From Sphingomonas sp. NFR04 (lineage in GTDB: Bacteria; Pseudomonadota; Alphaproteobacteria; Sphingomonadales; Sphingomonadaceae): a DNA stretch of 64,000 nt. How positions within the stretch are numbered: the stretch's first letter is position 1; every line of letters starts with the position of its first letter. The notes beneath the pieces were generated by a model. The model saw nothing but the letters and a program-made list of their open reading frames with translations. It was not told the origin of the DNA and searched no databases. Position numbers and translations under genes: made by a program. Of this stretch, positions 40,547 through 49,479 are shown piece after piece. The stretch covers positions 744,001 to 808,000 of the forward strand of contig NZ_FORV01000001.1 of the NCBI RefSeq assembly GCF_900114095.1, read 5' to 3'.

Positions 40547-42745
40547 TCACGGCATCTTCTTGCTCGCGTCGGTCGCACCGCTCATTCCCGGATGGTGCAT
40601 GCCGGGCATCCCCAATCCGCCGGCGGGCGCGTTCAGATCGGGGACGATGCTGATGTTGAGCATCATCCCAGCATCCTCATGGTCGAGGATGTGACAGTGC
40701 AGGACGAATTCACCGATATAGCGTTCATAGCGCGTACGGACATGTACCTGATAGCCGTTCTCGACGACGACGGTGTCCTTGAACACATGGTACATGCCGC
40801 AATATTGGGTCGCCAGCTTCTGCTTGTCCGCGCCGACCAGCCCGCTCTTGCAAGTGCCGTCCGGATTGTAGATCGAAACCTGATTGTTGTGGCCGTCGTC
40901 GGTCGTCACGTCGATGATCTGGAACGGATTGACGTGGATGTGGAAGATGTGCGGCTCGCCCTGCGCCGTGAGGATCCAGTCGTCCGTCGTGTTGACCTGG
41001 CGCGTGATGTTGACGACGTCGGGATCGTAGGACTTGCCGTTTACCGTGAAGGCGGGGAAGTTGATCGCGAAGTCCGCATGCTGCAGCGCGCCGCTGTCCG
41101 CCGGCGGCAGGTCGCGATAGGGCGCCCAGGCGGTGAGATCGCCCGTGCGCAGGCCGGTTCGCACCGGCGCGGGCAATTGCGGGTTCGCGTCGTACAGCGA
41201 TTTCTCGACATAGCTTTCCAGGTCGGTCGTCACCGCGGTGCCGCCGCGGACATGGACATAGGCGAGCAATTGCGGGGTCGAGGGCCCCTGCCCGCCGCCC
41301 CCGCCGTTGCTGACGCGCTCGGGCGCGGGTGCGGCCTGGTTGAGCAGGCAATAATCGCCCTCGGCGGGGAAGACGACGAGCACGTCGCTGCGATACCCCG
41401 GCTGCAGGAAGTTGGACGGCAGCGCGCCGCTGCTCGGGGCGGTGCCGATCGTGTGGAGGTGCGTGCGGGTCAGGCCGTCGGTCGCGATCTCGAACTGGGG
41501 GACGAGCGTGGCGGGCGTCGCATTGCAGGCCGCCAGGACGGCGGAGCGCTGTTGCTGGCGGTTGCCGGTCAGCGCAGACGCGGCGATGAGGTTGGTCTTC
41601 CCGATCGGGCTGGCGCGGACGACCTGGAGGTTCACCGTGTCGTGGATCCCTGCATGGACGAAGCGCCAGCGCTGGATCTGCCCGGCCGGCACGGTGATCG
41701 TCGGCTGCACCACGCCGTTGACGCTGGTGAAGCGCCCGTTGGTGTCCCAGATCGAGGACGAGTCGAGCTGCAGCGTGAAGTTCTCGACCACGCCCGGCGA
41801 GACGGGTTGCCCCGGCTTCGCCAGCGGGCAGACCCAGGGCGAATTGCCGTTCTTGTTGTCGCTGTCATTGTTGTACAGCCCGGTCGTCGTGTAGATCTGC
41901 TGCCAGGGGCCCCCTTTCTGGCCGGGCAGGTTCTGGAAGCAGGCATAGGCGATCTGCTGGAGCAGGAAGATCTGTTCGGGCAGCGGCGTGCCCGCGACAT
42001 CGTGCAGGATGGTATCGACATCCGCGATCGGGTGCGGGTCGCTCGGAGTCGGTGCGCGATACGGCCGGTCGCCCTTGATGACGAGCACGCCCGATGCCCC
42101 GCTCGCGACCTGCACCGCCGTCGAGCCGTGACGATGCGCATGGTACCAGAAGGTGCCCGCGGCATGGTCGGCCGGGATGTTCACTTCGTACGGGAAGCGC
42201 GTCTGCGGCGCGATGTTCAGGAGCACATTGTCGCTGTTGCCCGCAGGCGAGACATGGAAGCCGTGGGTGTGCATGTTGGTCGTGTTGAAGCAGCCGACCA
42301 ACGCCGGCATGCTCAGCCCCGATGGCGGCGGCTGGAGGCAGCTCGGATCATCGGTCGAGGTGTCGTTGACGAGATCGGTGCGCAGCGTGTCGCCCGGCTT
42401 GAGGAAGATCACCGGTCCCGAGCGGCAACCGCCATAGGAACGCAGCTCGACCGGATCCTCGCCATGCGGCTGCGGATCCGTCGGATCCGGATTGTTGATG
42501 GTGAAGCGCGCCCGGACGAAGTTGAGCCGGACCGAGACGACCGATCCGCTGCGCGACATCGATCCGTTGACCTGGCAGCCCGGCGCCTGGCTCGCGGCCA
42601 GCAGCCGCGCGGCGTCCGGCACCCCGTCCTGCCCCGGGAGCAGGGGTGGTGGCTGAAAGGCGTGCACGACCGTTTGTGCCCCCGCGGGGGTCGCCAGCAT
42701 CAATCCGCCGACCAAGCCCAAATTCACTGCGGTCACATGCTTCAT
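40547..42745 (-). CDS. Multicopper oxidase, exported
   Basis: A 732-residue laccase-like enzyme with a signal peptide ending TPAGAQ. Copper sites are complete: NMHTHGFHVS (about 158-167), WYHAHRHG (200-207), HIFHIHVNPF (about 595) and HCHILDHEDAGMM (about 690) with the type 1 Cys-His and an axial Met. A Met/His-rich tail (GMPGMHHPGMSG) may bind extra copper. It is much longer than CueO/CopA, with long insertions between domains. It is the last gene of a run with the tyrosinase upstream. Confidence 0.92.
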   Translation of the reverse strand: MKHVTAVNLGLVGGLMLATPAGAQTVVHAFQPPPLLPGQDGVPDAARLLAASQAPGCQVNGSMSRSGSVVSVRLNFVRARFTINNPDPTDPQPHGEDPVELRSYGGCRSGPVIFLKPGDTLRTDLVNDTSTDDPSCLQPPPSGLSMPALVGCFNTTNMHTHGFHVSPAGNSDNVLLNIAPQTRFPYEVNIPADHAAGTFWYHAHRHGSTAVQVASGASGVLVIKGDRPYRAPTPSDPHPIADVDTILHDVAGTPLPEQIFLLQQIAYACFQNLPGQKGGPWQQIYTTTGLYNNDSDNKNGNSPWVCPLAKPGQPVSPGVVENFTLQLDSSSIWDTNGRFTSVNGVVQPTITVPAGQIQRWRFVHAGIHDTVNLQVVRASPIGKTNLIAASALTGNRQQQRSAVLAACNATPATLVPQFEIATDGLTRTHLHTIGTAPSSGALPSNFLQPGYRSDVLVVFPAEGDYCLLNQAAPAPERVSNGGGGGQGPSTPQLLAYVHVRGGTAVTTDLESYVEKSLYDANPQLPAPVRTGLRTGDLTAWAPYRDLPPADSGALQHADFAINFPAFTVNGKSYDPDVVNITRQVNTTDDWILTAQGEPHIFHIHVNPFQIIDVTTDDGHNNQVSIYNPDGTCKSGLVGADKQKLATQYCGMYHVFKDTVVVENGYQVHVRTRYERYIGEFVLHCHILDHEDAGMMLNISIVPDLNAPAGGLGMPGMHHPGMSGATDASKKMP

Positions 42746-42782
42746 CTTCGCCCCCTTCGGAATGCGCCGGTGTCGTTGCGTG

Positions 42783-44540
42783 TCAGTCCTCGCTGAGAAG
42801 CAGCCTGATGTTGATCGTCGGATTGCCGGCCTGCGCCAGCGGCACCGTTACCTCGGGCCCTCCGGCCGGCGCCCTTGCCTTGATCTCGATCGACAGCGAT
42901 CGCCCGGCGATCAGGTCCTGTTCGAGCGGGAAGTCGAGGCTGACGAGCGCCTGCTTCCGGCATGTCGTGCACTCGCGCGGCGCGCGCGGCTGGAAGAAGG
43001 CGCGGCGTGCAATCGGCTTGCCGTCGGCCAGCAGCCACACGGTGAACGTCCCTTCGATGTTCATCCGGTCGATATCTTTGACGCGCAGCGATACCAGTGA
43101 TGGCGCCGCGATGCGGAACGCGCGTTCGCCCGCGGCATGGCCCGCAACGTCCTGCGCCATCAATGCGCCTCCGCCCGCCAGCTTTTCATAGGTGACGTTC
43201 GGCCAGACGATCGTCTGCTCGCCGTCGATCGGGAAGGGATCGAGCGCAAGGCCCAGCCAATCGGTGTCGCCATCCAGCGTCGAAATGAAGCCCGGGACGG
43301 TGTCGGCGCTCGCCAGCACCTGCCAGCTCTGCCACATCCGCTCCCAGTTGCAGTGGAAGAACCAGAAAATCGGATCATAGGCCGCCACGCTCTGGTCGCT
43401 CATCGTCGCGCCGCAGGAATCATGGCCGTCGTCATGCGCTGCGATGATATTGCCCTGGAACTGCCCCGCCTGGAACGCGCCCCAACGCGAGGAGGCGAGC
43501 GCTGCCGTGATGCGGGACGCGACGCTGGGGGCGACCCGCAGCGCCGCCTCGATGGTCGCAGCGTCGCTGCGCTGGGTGACATAGCCCTTTTGATAGTCGC
43601 CATTCAGCCCGACCGGCAGCGTGTAGGACGCGAAGGGCGCTTCGTAGAGCACCGGCGGGACGGGCTCGGTGATGTCCCAATAGGGCAGCGTGATGTCGGC
43701 ACAGCCCGGCACGGCGCGCAATGCGTCCTCGAAGGTATTGACGTAGACGCGGTGCCACGGATTGTAGCCGTCAACGTGATGCATGCAGTAGGCATTGGGC
43801 AGCCCGTGCAGCGCGGCCACGCCGAAATAGCTCTTCGGATCCTCTGGCTCGAGCGCCATGATCGCGCCGAACGCAAGCTTGAGCTGATCGATCTCGGCCG
43901 GGCTGAGCGATGCGAGATTCTTGCGCAGCCGCACGTCCGGCGCCGCAGCAGCGACGCGCAACGCCGCGGTGGCGTGCGCTTGCGGGGCGCGCGCCGACCC
44001 CTTCGGGTAGTTCGCGTTCATCCAGTTGAGAAAGGTCTGCACGCGGTTGGCGGTCCAGGCGGGGCCACCCATCGGCATCGCGCCGGTCTTGGTCGCCTGG
44101 TAGATGGCCGATGCGTTCGCCCGCACCCCCGCATAGGTGCCGAGGTTGATGCCGTACGGCTTCATGCACGCGATGTCGGTGGACCGGAAGAAGAAGCGGA
44201 TGTCGCCCATATAGGTGGGGTTCTCCACCAGCGGATCGTCCCCGGCGGGGCTGGTGCCGGCATCCGGGCTGGGGGTGGGCGGTTCGCCCATCGGAAAGCC
44301 GGTGTTGATCCAGTTCAGGAAGGTCTGCACCCTCGCGGTCGTCCAGGGTGTGCCGCCCAGCGGCATGTTGCCCGCCTTCGTCTGTTCGTAGATGTCGGTC
44401 GCGTGCCGCCGCACGCCTTCGTAGCTGCCAAGGTCGATGCCTTGCGCGCTCATGCACTGGATCTCGCCCGGGTCGAAGAAGCCGGCGATGTTGCCGAGAT
44501 AGGTCGGGTTGGCGATGGGGGCGTCATTCGCTTGCGGCAT
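42783..44540 (-). CDS. Tyrosinase-family copper oxidase with two N-terminal repeat domains
   Basis: A 585-residue protein. Residues 11-85 and 107-181 are tandem copies of one domain (NPTYLGNIAGFF / NPTYMGDIRFFF; each has a Cys-Met pair, MP-GG and RVQTFLNWxN). The tyrosinase core follows: CuA His at 245, 254/255 and 263 (CMHHVDGYNPWHR) and CuB His at 369, 373 and 396 (AHDDGHDSCG, YDPIFWFFHCNWERMW). It has no signal peptide. It probably oxidises phenols to quinones. The ATG at 44540 overlaps the end of the DUF2182 gene. Confidence 0.9.
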   Translation of the reverse strand: MPQANDAPIANPTYLGNIAGFFDPGEIQCMSAQGIDLGSYEGVRRHATDIYEQTKAGNMPLGGTPWTTARVQTFLNWINTGFPMGEPPTPSPDAGTSPAGDDPLVENPTYMGDIRFFFRSTDIACMKPYGINLGTYAGVRANASAIYQATKTGAMPMGGPAWTANRVQTFLNWMNANYPKGSARAPQAHATAALRVAAAAPDVRLRKNLASLSPAEIDQLKLAFGAIMALEPEDPKSYFGVAALHGLPNAYCMHHVDGYNPWHRVYVNTFEDALRAVPGCADITLPYWDITEPVPPVLYEAPFASYTLPVGLNGDYQKGYVTQRSDAATIEAALRVAPSVASRITAALASSRWGAFQAGQFQGNIIAAHDDGHDSCGATMSDQSVAAYDPIFWFFHCNWERMWQSWQVLASADTVPGFISTLDGDTDWLGLALDPFPIDGEQTIVWPNVTYEKLAGGGALMAQDVAGHAAGERAFRIAAPSLVSLRVKDIDRMNIEGTFTVWLLADGKPIARRAFFQPRAPRECTTCRKQALVSLDFPLEQDLIAGRSLSIEIKARAPAGGPEVTVPLAQAGNPTINIRLLLSED

Positions 44541-45339
44541 CGATCGCGCCTTTCCTGGAAGCATGGTGGGTTTCGGGTCTCCGCAAGGCGCTCGGCCTCG
44601 GCATCTCCGCCATGGCGGCGTCGCCGATTGGCCAGGCGAGCAGGCGCCGCGCGACCGCAGCCGCATGGGGCGCAGCGGCGAGCCATATCGTGACGGCCGC
44701 CATCACCCCGATATGCGCGCCGTCCGCCAGCAGCGGCAGCAGCATCAGCGCCCAGCAGGAGATCACGCAGCCGATGGCATAGCGAAGGCCATCCGCCGCA
44801 GCGGCCAGCGGGCCCTCCAGCGTTTTCGGCCGGAATCGGCTACGGAACTGCTTTGCGGGGGAAATTTCCCAGGCGAGCGCGGTCGCGCAGACCAAAGCGA
44901 GCGGCCAAGGGGCGGGTAGCGACAGCCGGAGCAGAACGGCGACGAGCGTCAACGGGATGCCGACAATCGCCCAGCACGCGATGTAGGTTGCGACGAACAG
45001 CGTGGCGCGCGTCCCTCCCCACCCGACCCGTCCCGCCGCCGACATCGCGCGAAGCGGCGGCAATAGCATCGGCGCCATCATCGCGAGCGTCATCAGCGCC
45101 CAGCTGAAGCACCACGTGGCCGGACGGGCCGGCGCGAGCGCGAGCTGGATCGAGCGGCTGGTCGGTGCGAGCCACAGACCCTCCGGCCCGCAGAACCTCG
45201 AATGCGCCATCCACATCGGCGCGAACGGCAGCGCTGCCCAGGCACCCAGGCTCGCGACGACGAGATACCAGGCCGGCGTCCACTTCGTTCCGCCACGCCG
45301 GACGGATATACGATGCGGGGCCAGGGCCGATAAGGTCAT
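44524..45339 (-). CDS. DUF2182 membrane protein
   Basis: A 271-residue protein with about six hydrophobic helices. WALMTLAMMAPMLLPPLRAM is the DUF2182 hallmark, a Met-rich membrane helix proposed to bind metal. ISCWALMLLPLLADG and HIGVMAAVTIWL follow near the C-terminus. It overlaps the tyrosinase start by 17 bases and the upstream gene by four (ATGA). A role in copper delivery to the oxidases is a guess from context. Confidence 0.82.
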   Translation of the reverse strand: MTLSALAPHRISVRRGGTKWTPAWYLVVASLGAWAALPFAPMWMAHSRFCGPEGLWLAPTSRSIQLALAPARPATWCFSWALMTLAMMAPMLLPPLRAMSAAGRVGWGGTRATLFVATYIACWAIVGIPLTLVAVLLRLSLPAPWPLALVCATALAWEISPAKQFRSRFRPKTLEGPLAAAADGLRYAIGCVISCWALMLLPLLADGAHIGVMAAVTIWLAAAPHAAAVARRLLAWPIGDAAMAEMPRPSALRRPETHHASRKGAIDAASE

Positions 45340-45800
45340 GGGGTCGCCTCGCCTTGCGGCGCAGGGGCCGACCCGGGACCACCCGGCTGGCGGACCGCGA
45401 TGAACGATGCAGTTACCCCAGCGGGAGCGCTTGGCCCGTGCGGGTGCACCCGGATCACGGTGCCGAGCAGACAGGGAATCTGCGCCACGGCATTTGGCCA
45501 CGCCACGCTGGTGACGCCGCGATAGTCGTAGCGCCAGCCCGCAGTCGGCGTATTGTCGATCCCCAGTCCGATAATGTGGAAACCAATCGGCCCGTCCGTC
45601 GATCCCGGCTCGACCGTCCCCCGCAATGTCAGCGCATAGTCGTTGCCCATATCGAGCGTGCCACCGAACTGCGAGCCATCCCCGGCACGCAGTTCGAACA
45701 CACCTTCTCCAAATATAAGCGCGAGTGCCGCTTGGGGATTATCCCCGATGAGCGCCGTCTCGTTATGATAACTACGATAGGTCCATAACCCCGTGATCAT
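45336..45800 (-). CDS. Unknown small beta-rich protein heading the copper oxidase operon
   Basis: A 154-residue protein I do not recognise. It starts ITGLWTYRSYHNETALIGD and has alternating strands (LIFGEGVFELRAGDGSQFGG, LTLRGTVEPGS) that suggest a small barrel or lipocalin-like fold, then a Pro/Gly tail. There is no signal peptide. GGGGAGGGG precedes the ATG. It is coupled to the DUF2182 gene by ATGA, so it belongs to the tyrosinase-multicopper oxidase operon. Confidence 0.7.
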   Translation of the reverse strand: MITGLWTYRSYHNETALIGDNPQAALALIFGEGVFELRAGDGSQFGGTLDMGNDYALTLRGTVEPGSTDGPIGFHIIGLGIDNTPTAGWRYDYRGVTSVAWPNAVAQIPCLLGTVIRVHPHGPSAPAGVTASFIAVRQPGGPGSAPAPQGEATP

Positions 45801-46307
45801 CGCAAGCCCCTCCCCAAAGCTTATTACGAGTCGACGTCACATCTATATATTATGTTTCTGGTACCGTCCATGTATACGTAGCAATCACCGCCATTTGCGA
45901 GATCGTTTGTACAACTAGTACTTCCCGGTTATTTTTCACCTGGATTAAATTCAGGCAGAAGAGAAGGAATTGCAGCAATTGGCATTCGCATGCACATTGG
46001 CGCTCGCACGAATATGCTTTTCTGAACTTGCTGAAATGCGCCACATACGTGCGTGTGGTGCGTTTTGCCGAGGTGGCGCGAAGTGGCCGAGACTCTGGCT
46101 CCCCTGCGCCCAGGCGTCCGTCTGAACATACCCGGGGCCCGCAACCGAATGCGCGCCAATGGCTAGATAGGGCGCCGGGCGACGGCCAGAGCGCTCGAAG
46201 CATCCACAAGCCGGGGGCACCCAGCTCGATCTCCTCGCAGCGCGCCGATTGACGCCTCCCCTTAACCCGATAAGCTCCTGATCCAACAGCCGATCGGGGG
46301 ACTTTTC
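45801..46307. other. 507-base gap with an AT-rich promoter region, no gene seen
   Basis: The left 150 bases are AT-rich (TATATATTATG on the plus strand) and should hold the minus-strand promoter of the copper oxidase operon. The rest is open in short frames only; none has a family signature. The stretch could mark the boundary between an acquired block and core genes. Confidence 0.5.
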
Positions 46308-47708
46308 ATGCGTGCATCTCTTCGCCTTGCCATGGTGGCGCTTGCGTTTGCGTGCGGTACGGGCGCCGCGCATGCCCAGCAGCATCCGCAGGCCGAGGCG
46401 CAGGCGCTCGATCTGCTCAAGCGCGGCATCGCCTTCCGCACGGTCGCCGGCCCCGGCAACCAGACGCCCGCTTATGCCGCCTTCCTCAAGCAGACACTGG
46501 TCGCCGGCGGCTTTGCCGAGGGCGATGTCGAGATCGTGCCGGTGGGCGACACCGCCTATCTGGTCGCCCGCTATCGCGGCACCGGCAAGGCCAAGGGCGG
46601 CGCCAAGCCGCTGCTGATCTCGGGCCATATGGATGTGGTCGAGGCCAAGCCCGCCGACTGGACCCGCGACCCGTTCACCGCGGTGATCGAGAACGGCTTC
46701 ATCTACGGCCGCGGCGCCGCCGACATGAAATACGACCTGTCAACGATGGTCGCGACGCTGATCGACCTCAAGCGCACCGGCTTCCGGCCTGCGCGCGACA
46801 TCGTGCTGCTGCTCTCCGGCGACGAGGAGACGGCGATGAAGACGACCGCGCTGATGGCCGACCGCTTCCCCGATGCCGAACTGCTGCTCAACGTCGACGG
46901 CGGCGGCGGCGCGCTCGATGCCGCCGGCAAGCCAACCTATTTCGGCATCGACGGCGCCGAGAAGACCTATGCCGATTTCGAGCTCACCGTCACCAATCCC
47001 GGCGGCCATTCAAGCGCCCCGCGCCGCGACAACGCGATCTACACGCTCGCCCATGCGCTCACCCGCATCGAGGCGCACGCCTTTCCGGGCCAGATCAACG
47101 AGATCACCCGCGGCAGCTGGGAAGCCGAGGCCGCCAAGGCCGAACCTGCCCGCGCCGCGATGATCCGCCGCTTTCTCGCCAACCCGAACGATGCCGAGGC
47201 ACTCGCGGCGCTGCGCGCGGAGCCGAGCTTGGTCGGACAGACCGGCACCACCTGCGTCGCAACCATGATCAATGGCGGCCATGCGACCAATGCGCTGCCC
47301 CAGCGCGCGACCGCCAACATCAATTGCCGCATCTTCCCCGGCACGCCGGTGGAGGAAGTGCGGCAGACGCTGGCCACCGCGGCCGCCGAACCGACGCTGA
47401 CCCTCCGCACGCTGGACAGCGGCTCGGTCGCCAGCCCCGCCTCGCCGCTGCGCCCCGATCTGATCGCCGCGGTGACCGATGCGATCCATGCGCGCTTTCC
47501 CGGCGTCGCGGTGGTGCCGGGCATGAGCACGGGCGCCAGCGATTCGATGTGGTTCCGCGCCAAGGGCGTGCCGAGCTACGGCGTCAGCCCGATGTTCACC
47601 ACGCCGGGCGAAAGCTTCGCGCACGGGCTGAACGAGAAGTCCCCGCTCAGCGAGATCGCACCCTCGATCACCTATTATCGCAGCGTGCTGACCGCACTGA
47701 CCCGCTAG
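46308..47708 (+). CDS. Exported M20-family metallopeptidase
   Basis: A 466-residue zinc peptidase with a signal peptide (cleavage after AAHAQ). Metal and catalytic motifs are LLISGHMDVV, FIYGRGAADMKYD, LLLSGDEETAMKT and NPGGHSSAPRRDNAI, plus the C-terminal ESFAHGLNEKSPL. It resembles the ArgE/DapE/CPG2 group and probably hydrolyses peptides in the periplasm. The ATG at 46308 follows a GGGG-rich site. Its stop interlocks with the convergent JAB gene. Confidence 0.92.
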   Translation: MRASLRLAMVALAFACGTGAAHAQQHPQAEAQALDLLKRGIAFRTVAGPGNQTPAYAAFLKQTLVAGGFAEGDVEIVPVGDTAYLVARYRGTGKAKGGAKPLLISGHMDVVEAKPADWTRDPFTAVIENGFIYGRGAADMKYDLSTMVATLIDLKRTGFRPARDIVLLLSGDEETAMKTTALMADRFPDAELLLNVDGGGGALDAAGKPTYFGIDGAEKTYADFELTVTNPGGHSSAPRRDNAIYTLAHALTRIEAHAFPGQINEITRGSWEAEAAKAEPARAAMIRRFLANPNDAEALAALRAEPSLVGQTGTTCVATMINGGHATNALPQRATANINCRIFPGTPVEEVRQTLATAAAEPTLTLRTLDSGSVASPASPLRPDLIAAVTDAIHARFPGVAVVPGMSTGASDSMWFRAKGVPSYGVSPMFTTPGESFAHGLNEKSPLSEIAPSITYYRSVLTALTR

Positions 47709-48097
47709 AGCCACCCAAGTGCGCGGAAGCTCGCCATGCCGCCCTGGGCGAGCACGAGGTGATCGATCAGCCGCACCTCGATGGGTTCGAGCGCGGCGAG
47801 AAGGCGGCGGGTCGCCGCGCGGTCGGCGGCGCTCGGGGTCGGGTCGCCGCTCGGGTGGTTGTGCGCCATCACCACCGCCGCGGCGTCGAACGTCAGCGCG
47901 TCGGCGACCACCCAGCGCACGGGGATGTCGACCATGTCGGCGTGCTCGCCGTGCATGTGCCGCATGCCGAGCAGCCGGCCGTCCCGCGCCAGATAGGCGA
48001 CCGCCGCGATTTCGGTGCGCGCCTCGGCCAGCCCGCCGAACAGCGCGCGCGCAGCCGGCAAGTCGAGGATGTACGGGTCCGGAGACGCTAGCACCAT
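47705..48097 (-). CDS. JAB/RadC-type domain protein (JAB domain only)
   Basis: A 130-residue protein containing only the MPN/JAMM fold of RadC. VVMAHNHPSGDPTPSAAD is the metalloprotease motif and LIDHLVLAQGGMASFRALG is the RadC C-terminus. The usual helix-hairpin-helix half is missing. It overlaps the convergent peptidase at a CTAG and is divergent from thyA. The function of RadC is not settled; JAMM domains are often deubiquitinase-like peptidases. Confidence 0.82.
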   Translation of the reverse strand: MVLASPDPYILDLPAARALFGGLAEARTEIAAVAYLARDGRLLGMRHMHGEHADMVDIPVRWVVADALTFDAAAVVMAHNHPSGDPTPSAADRAATRRLLAALEPIEVRLIDHLVLAQGGMASFRALGWL

Positions 48098-48211
48098 GTC
48101 CCGCGATGCCACCCTGCGCCCCGCCCACGAACCGCAACCCGATCCGCTCCGGACCTCCGAAATGGTGCGAAGCCGGATGACTCGCACCGCGGGCCCCGCT
48201 AGGTTCCGGCC

Positions 48212-49006
48212 ATGCACCAATATCTCGACCTGATGGCCCGCGCCCTGAACGACGGCGTGGAGGTGATGGACCGCACCGGCACCGGCACGCGCAGCGTGTT
48301 CGGCGCGCAGATGCGCTTCGACCTGCGCCAGGGCTTCCCGCTGCTGACCACCAAGAAGCTCCACCTCCGCTCGATTTTGATCGAACTGCTGTGGTTCCTG
48401 CGCGGCGACACCAATGTCCGCTGGCTGCAGGAGCGCAAGGTCAGCATCTGGGACGAATGGGCGGACGAGAACGGCGATCTCGGCCCGGTCTATGGCAAGC
48501 AGTGGCGGGACTGGGAAGCCGCCGACGGCCGCCATATCGACCAGATCGCCGAGCTGCTCGAAACGCTGAAGACCAATCCCGCCTCGCGCCGGATGGTCGT
48601 CTCCGCCTGGAACCCGGGCGAGCTGGGCGCGATGGCGCTGGCGCCGTGCCACTGCCTGTTCCAGTGCCATGTCGCGAACGGCCGGCTGAGCCTGCAGCTC
48701 TACCAGCGCTCGGCCGACATCTTCCTCGGCGTGCCGTTCAACATCGCCAGCTATGCGCTGCTCACCCATCTGCTCGCGCAGCAGGCGGGGCTGGAAGTGG
48801 GCGACTTCATCTGGACCGGCGGCGACTGCCACCTCTATCTCAACCATCTCGACCAGGCGCAGGAGCAGCTCAGCCGCACGCCGGGTCCGCTGCCGCGGCT
48901 GGAGATCCTCCGCAAGGCGCCGTCGATCGACGCGTACGAGTATGAGGACTTCGCGATCCACGACTATGTCGCGCAGCCGCACATCAAGGCGCCGGTCGCG
49001 ATATGA
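48212..49006 (+). CDS. thyA: Thymidylate synthase
   Basis: A 264-residue folate-dependent enzyme converting dUMP to dTMP. Motifs are [30 protein letters not shown], the catalytic Cys region [14 protein letters not shown] and [20 protein letters not shown]. Its stop overlaps the folA start by four bases, the standard thyA-folA pair that regenerates tetrahydrofolate. Confidence 0.98.
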   Translation: MHQYLDLMARALNDGVEVMDRTGTGTRSVFGAQMRFDLRQGFPLLTTKKLHLRSILIELLWFLRGDTNVRWLQERKVSIWDEWADENGDLGPVYGKQWRDWEAADGRHIDQIAELLETLKTNPASRRMVVSAWNPGELGAMALAPCHCLFQCHVANGRLSLQLYQRSADIFLGVPFNIASYALLTHLLAQQAGLEVGDFIWTGGDCHLYLNHLDQAQEQLSRTPGPLPRLEILRKAPSIDAYEYEDFAIHDYVAQPHIKAPVAI

Positions 49007-49479
49007 TCAGCTTCCACCTCGCCCGCGCGGACAATGGCGTGATCGGTCGCGACGGCCAGCTGCCCTGGCGGCTGCCGGCAGATCTCAAGCGCTTCAAGGC
49101 GCAGACGCTGGGCCGGCCGATGATCATGGGCCGCAAGACCTTCGAGTCCTTCCCTGCCCCGCTGCCCGGGCGGCGCCACATCGTCCTGACCCGCGATACC
49201 CGCTGGCAGGCGGACGGTGCCGAAGTGGCGCACGACGTCGAGCGGGCGCTGGCGCTGGCGGGCGAAGACGTCGCGGTGATCGGCGGCGCGGAGGTGTTCG
49301 CGATCTTCCTCGATCGCGCCGCTCGGATCGAGCTGACCGAGGTGCATCTCGAAGCCGAGGGCGATGCCCATGTCCCGGCGTTCGACCCCGCCGATTGGGA
49401 GGAGACCGCGCGCGAACCGCATCCGGCGGACGGCGACCGCCCCGCCTATGACTTTGTGACCCTCCTGCGGCGGCGATGA
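49003..49479 (+). CDS. folA: Dihydrofolate reductase
   Basis: A 158-residue enzyme. [20 protein letters not shown] holds the substrate loop with the Trp, [20 protein letters not shown] binds NADPH, and [13 protein letters not shown] is also typical. It is coupled to thyA upstream and to the dipeptidase downstream by ATGA overlaps. Confidence 0.97.
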   Translation: MISFHLARADNGVIGRDGQLPWRLPADLKRFKAQTLGRPMIMGRKTFESFPAPLPGRRHIVLTRDTRWQADGAEVAHDVERALALAGEDVAVIGGAEVFAIFLDRAARIELTEVHLEAEGDAHVPAFDPADWEETAREPHPADGDRPAYDFVTLLRRR

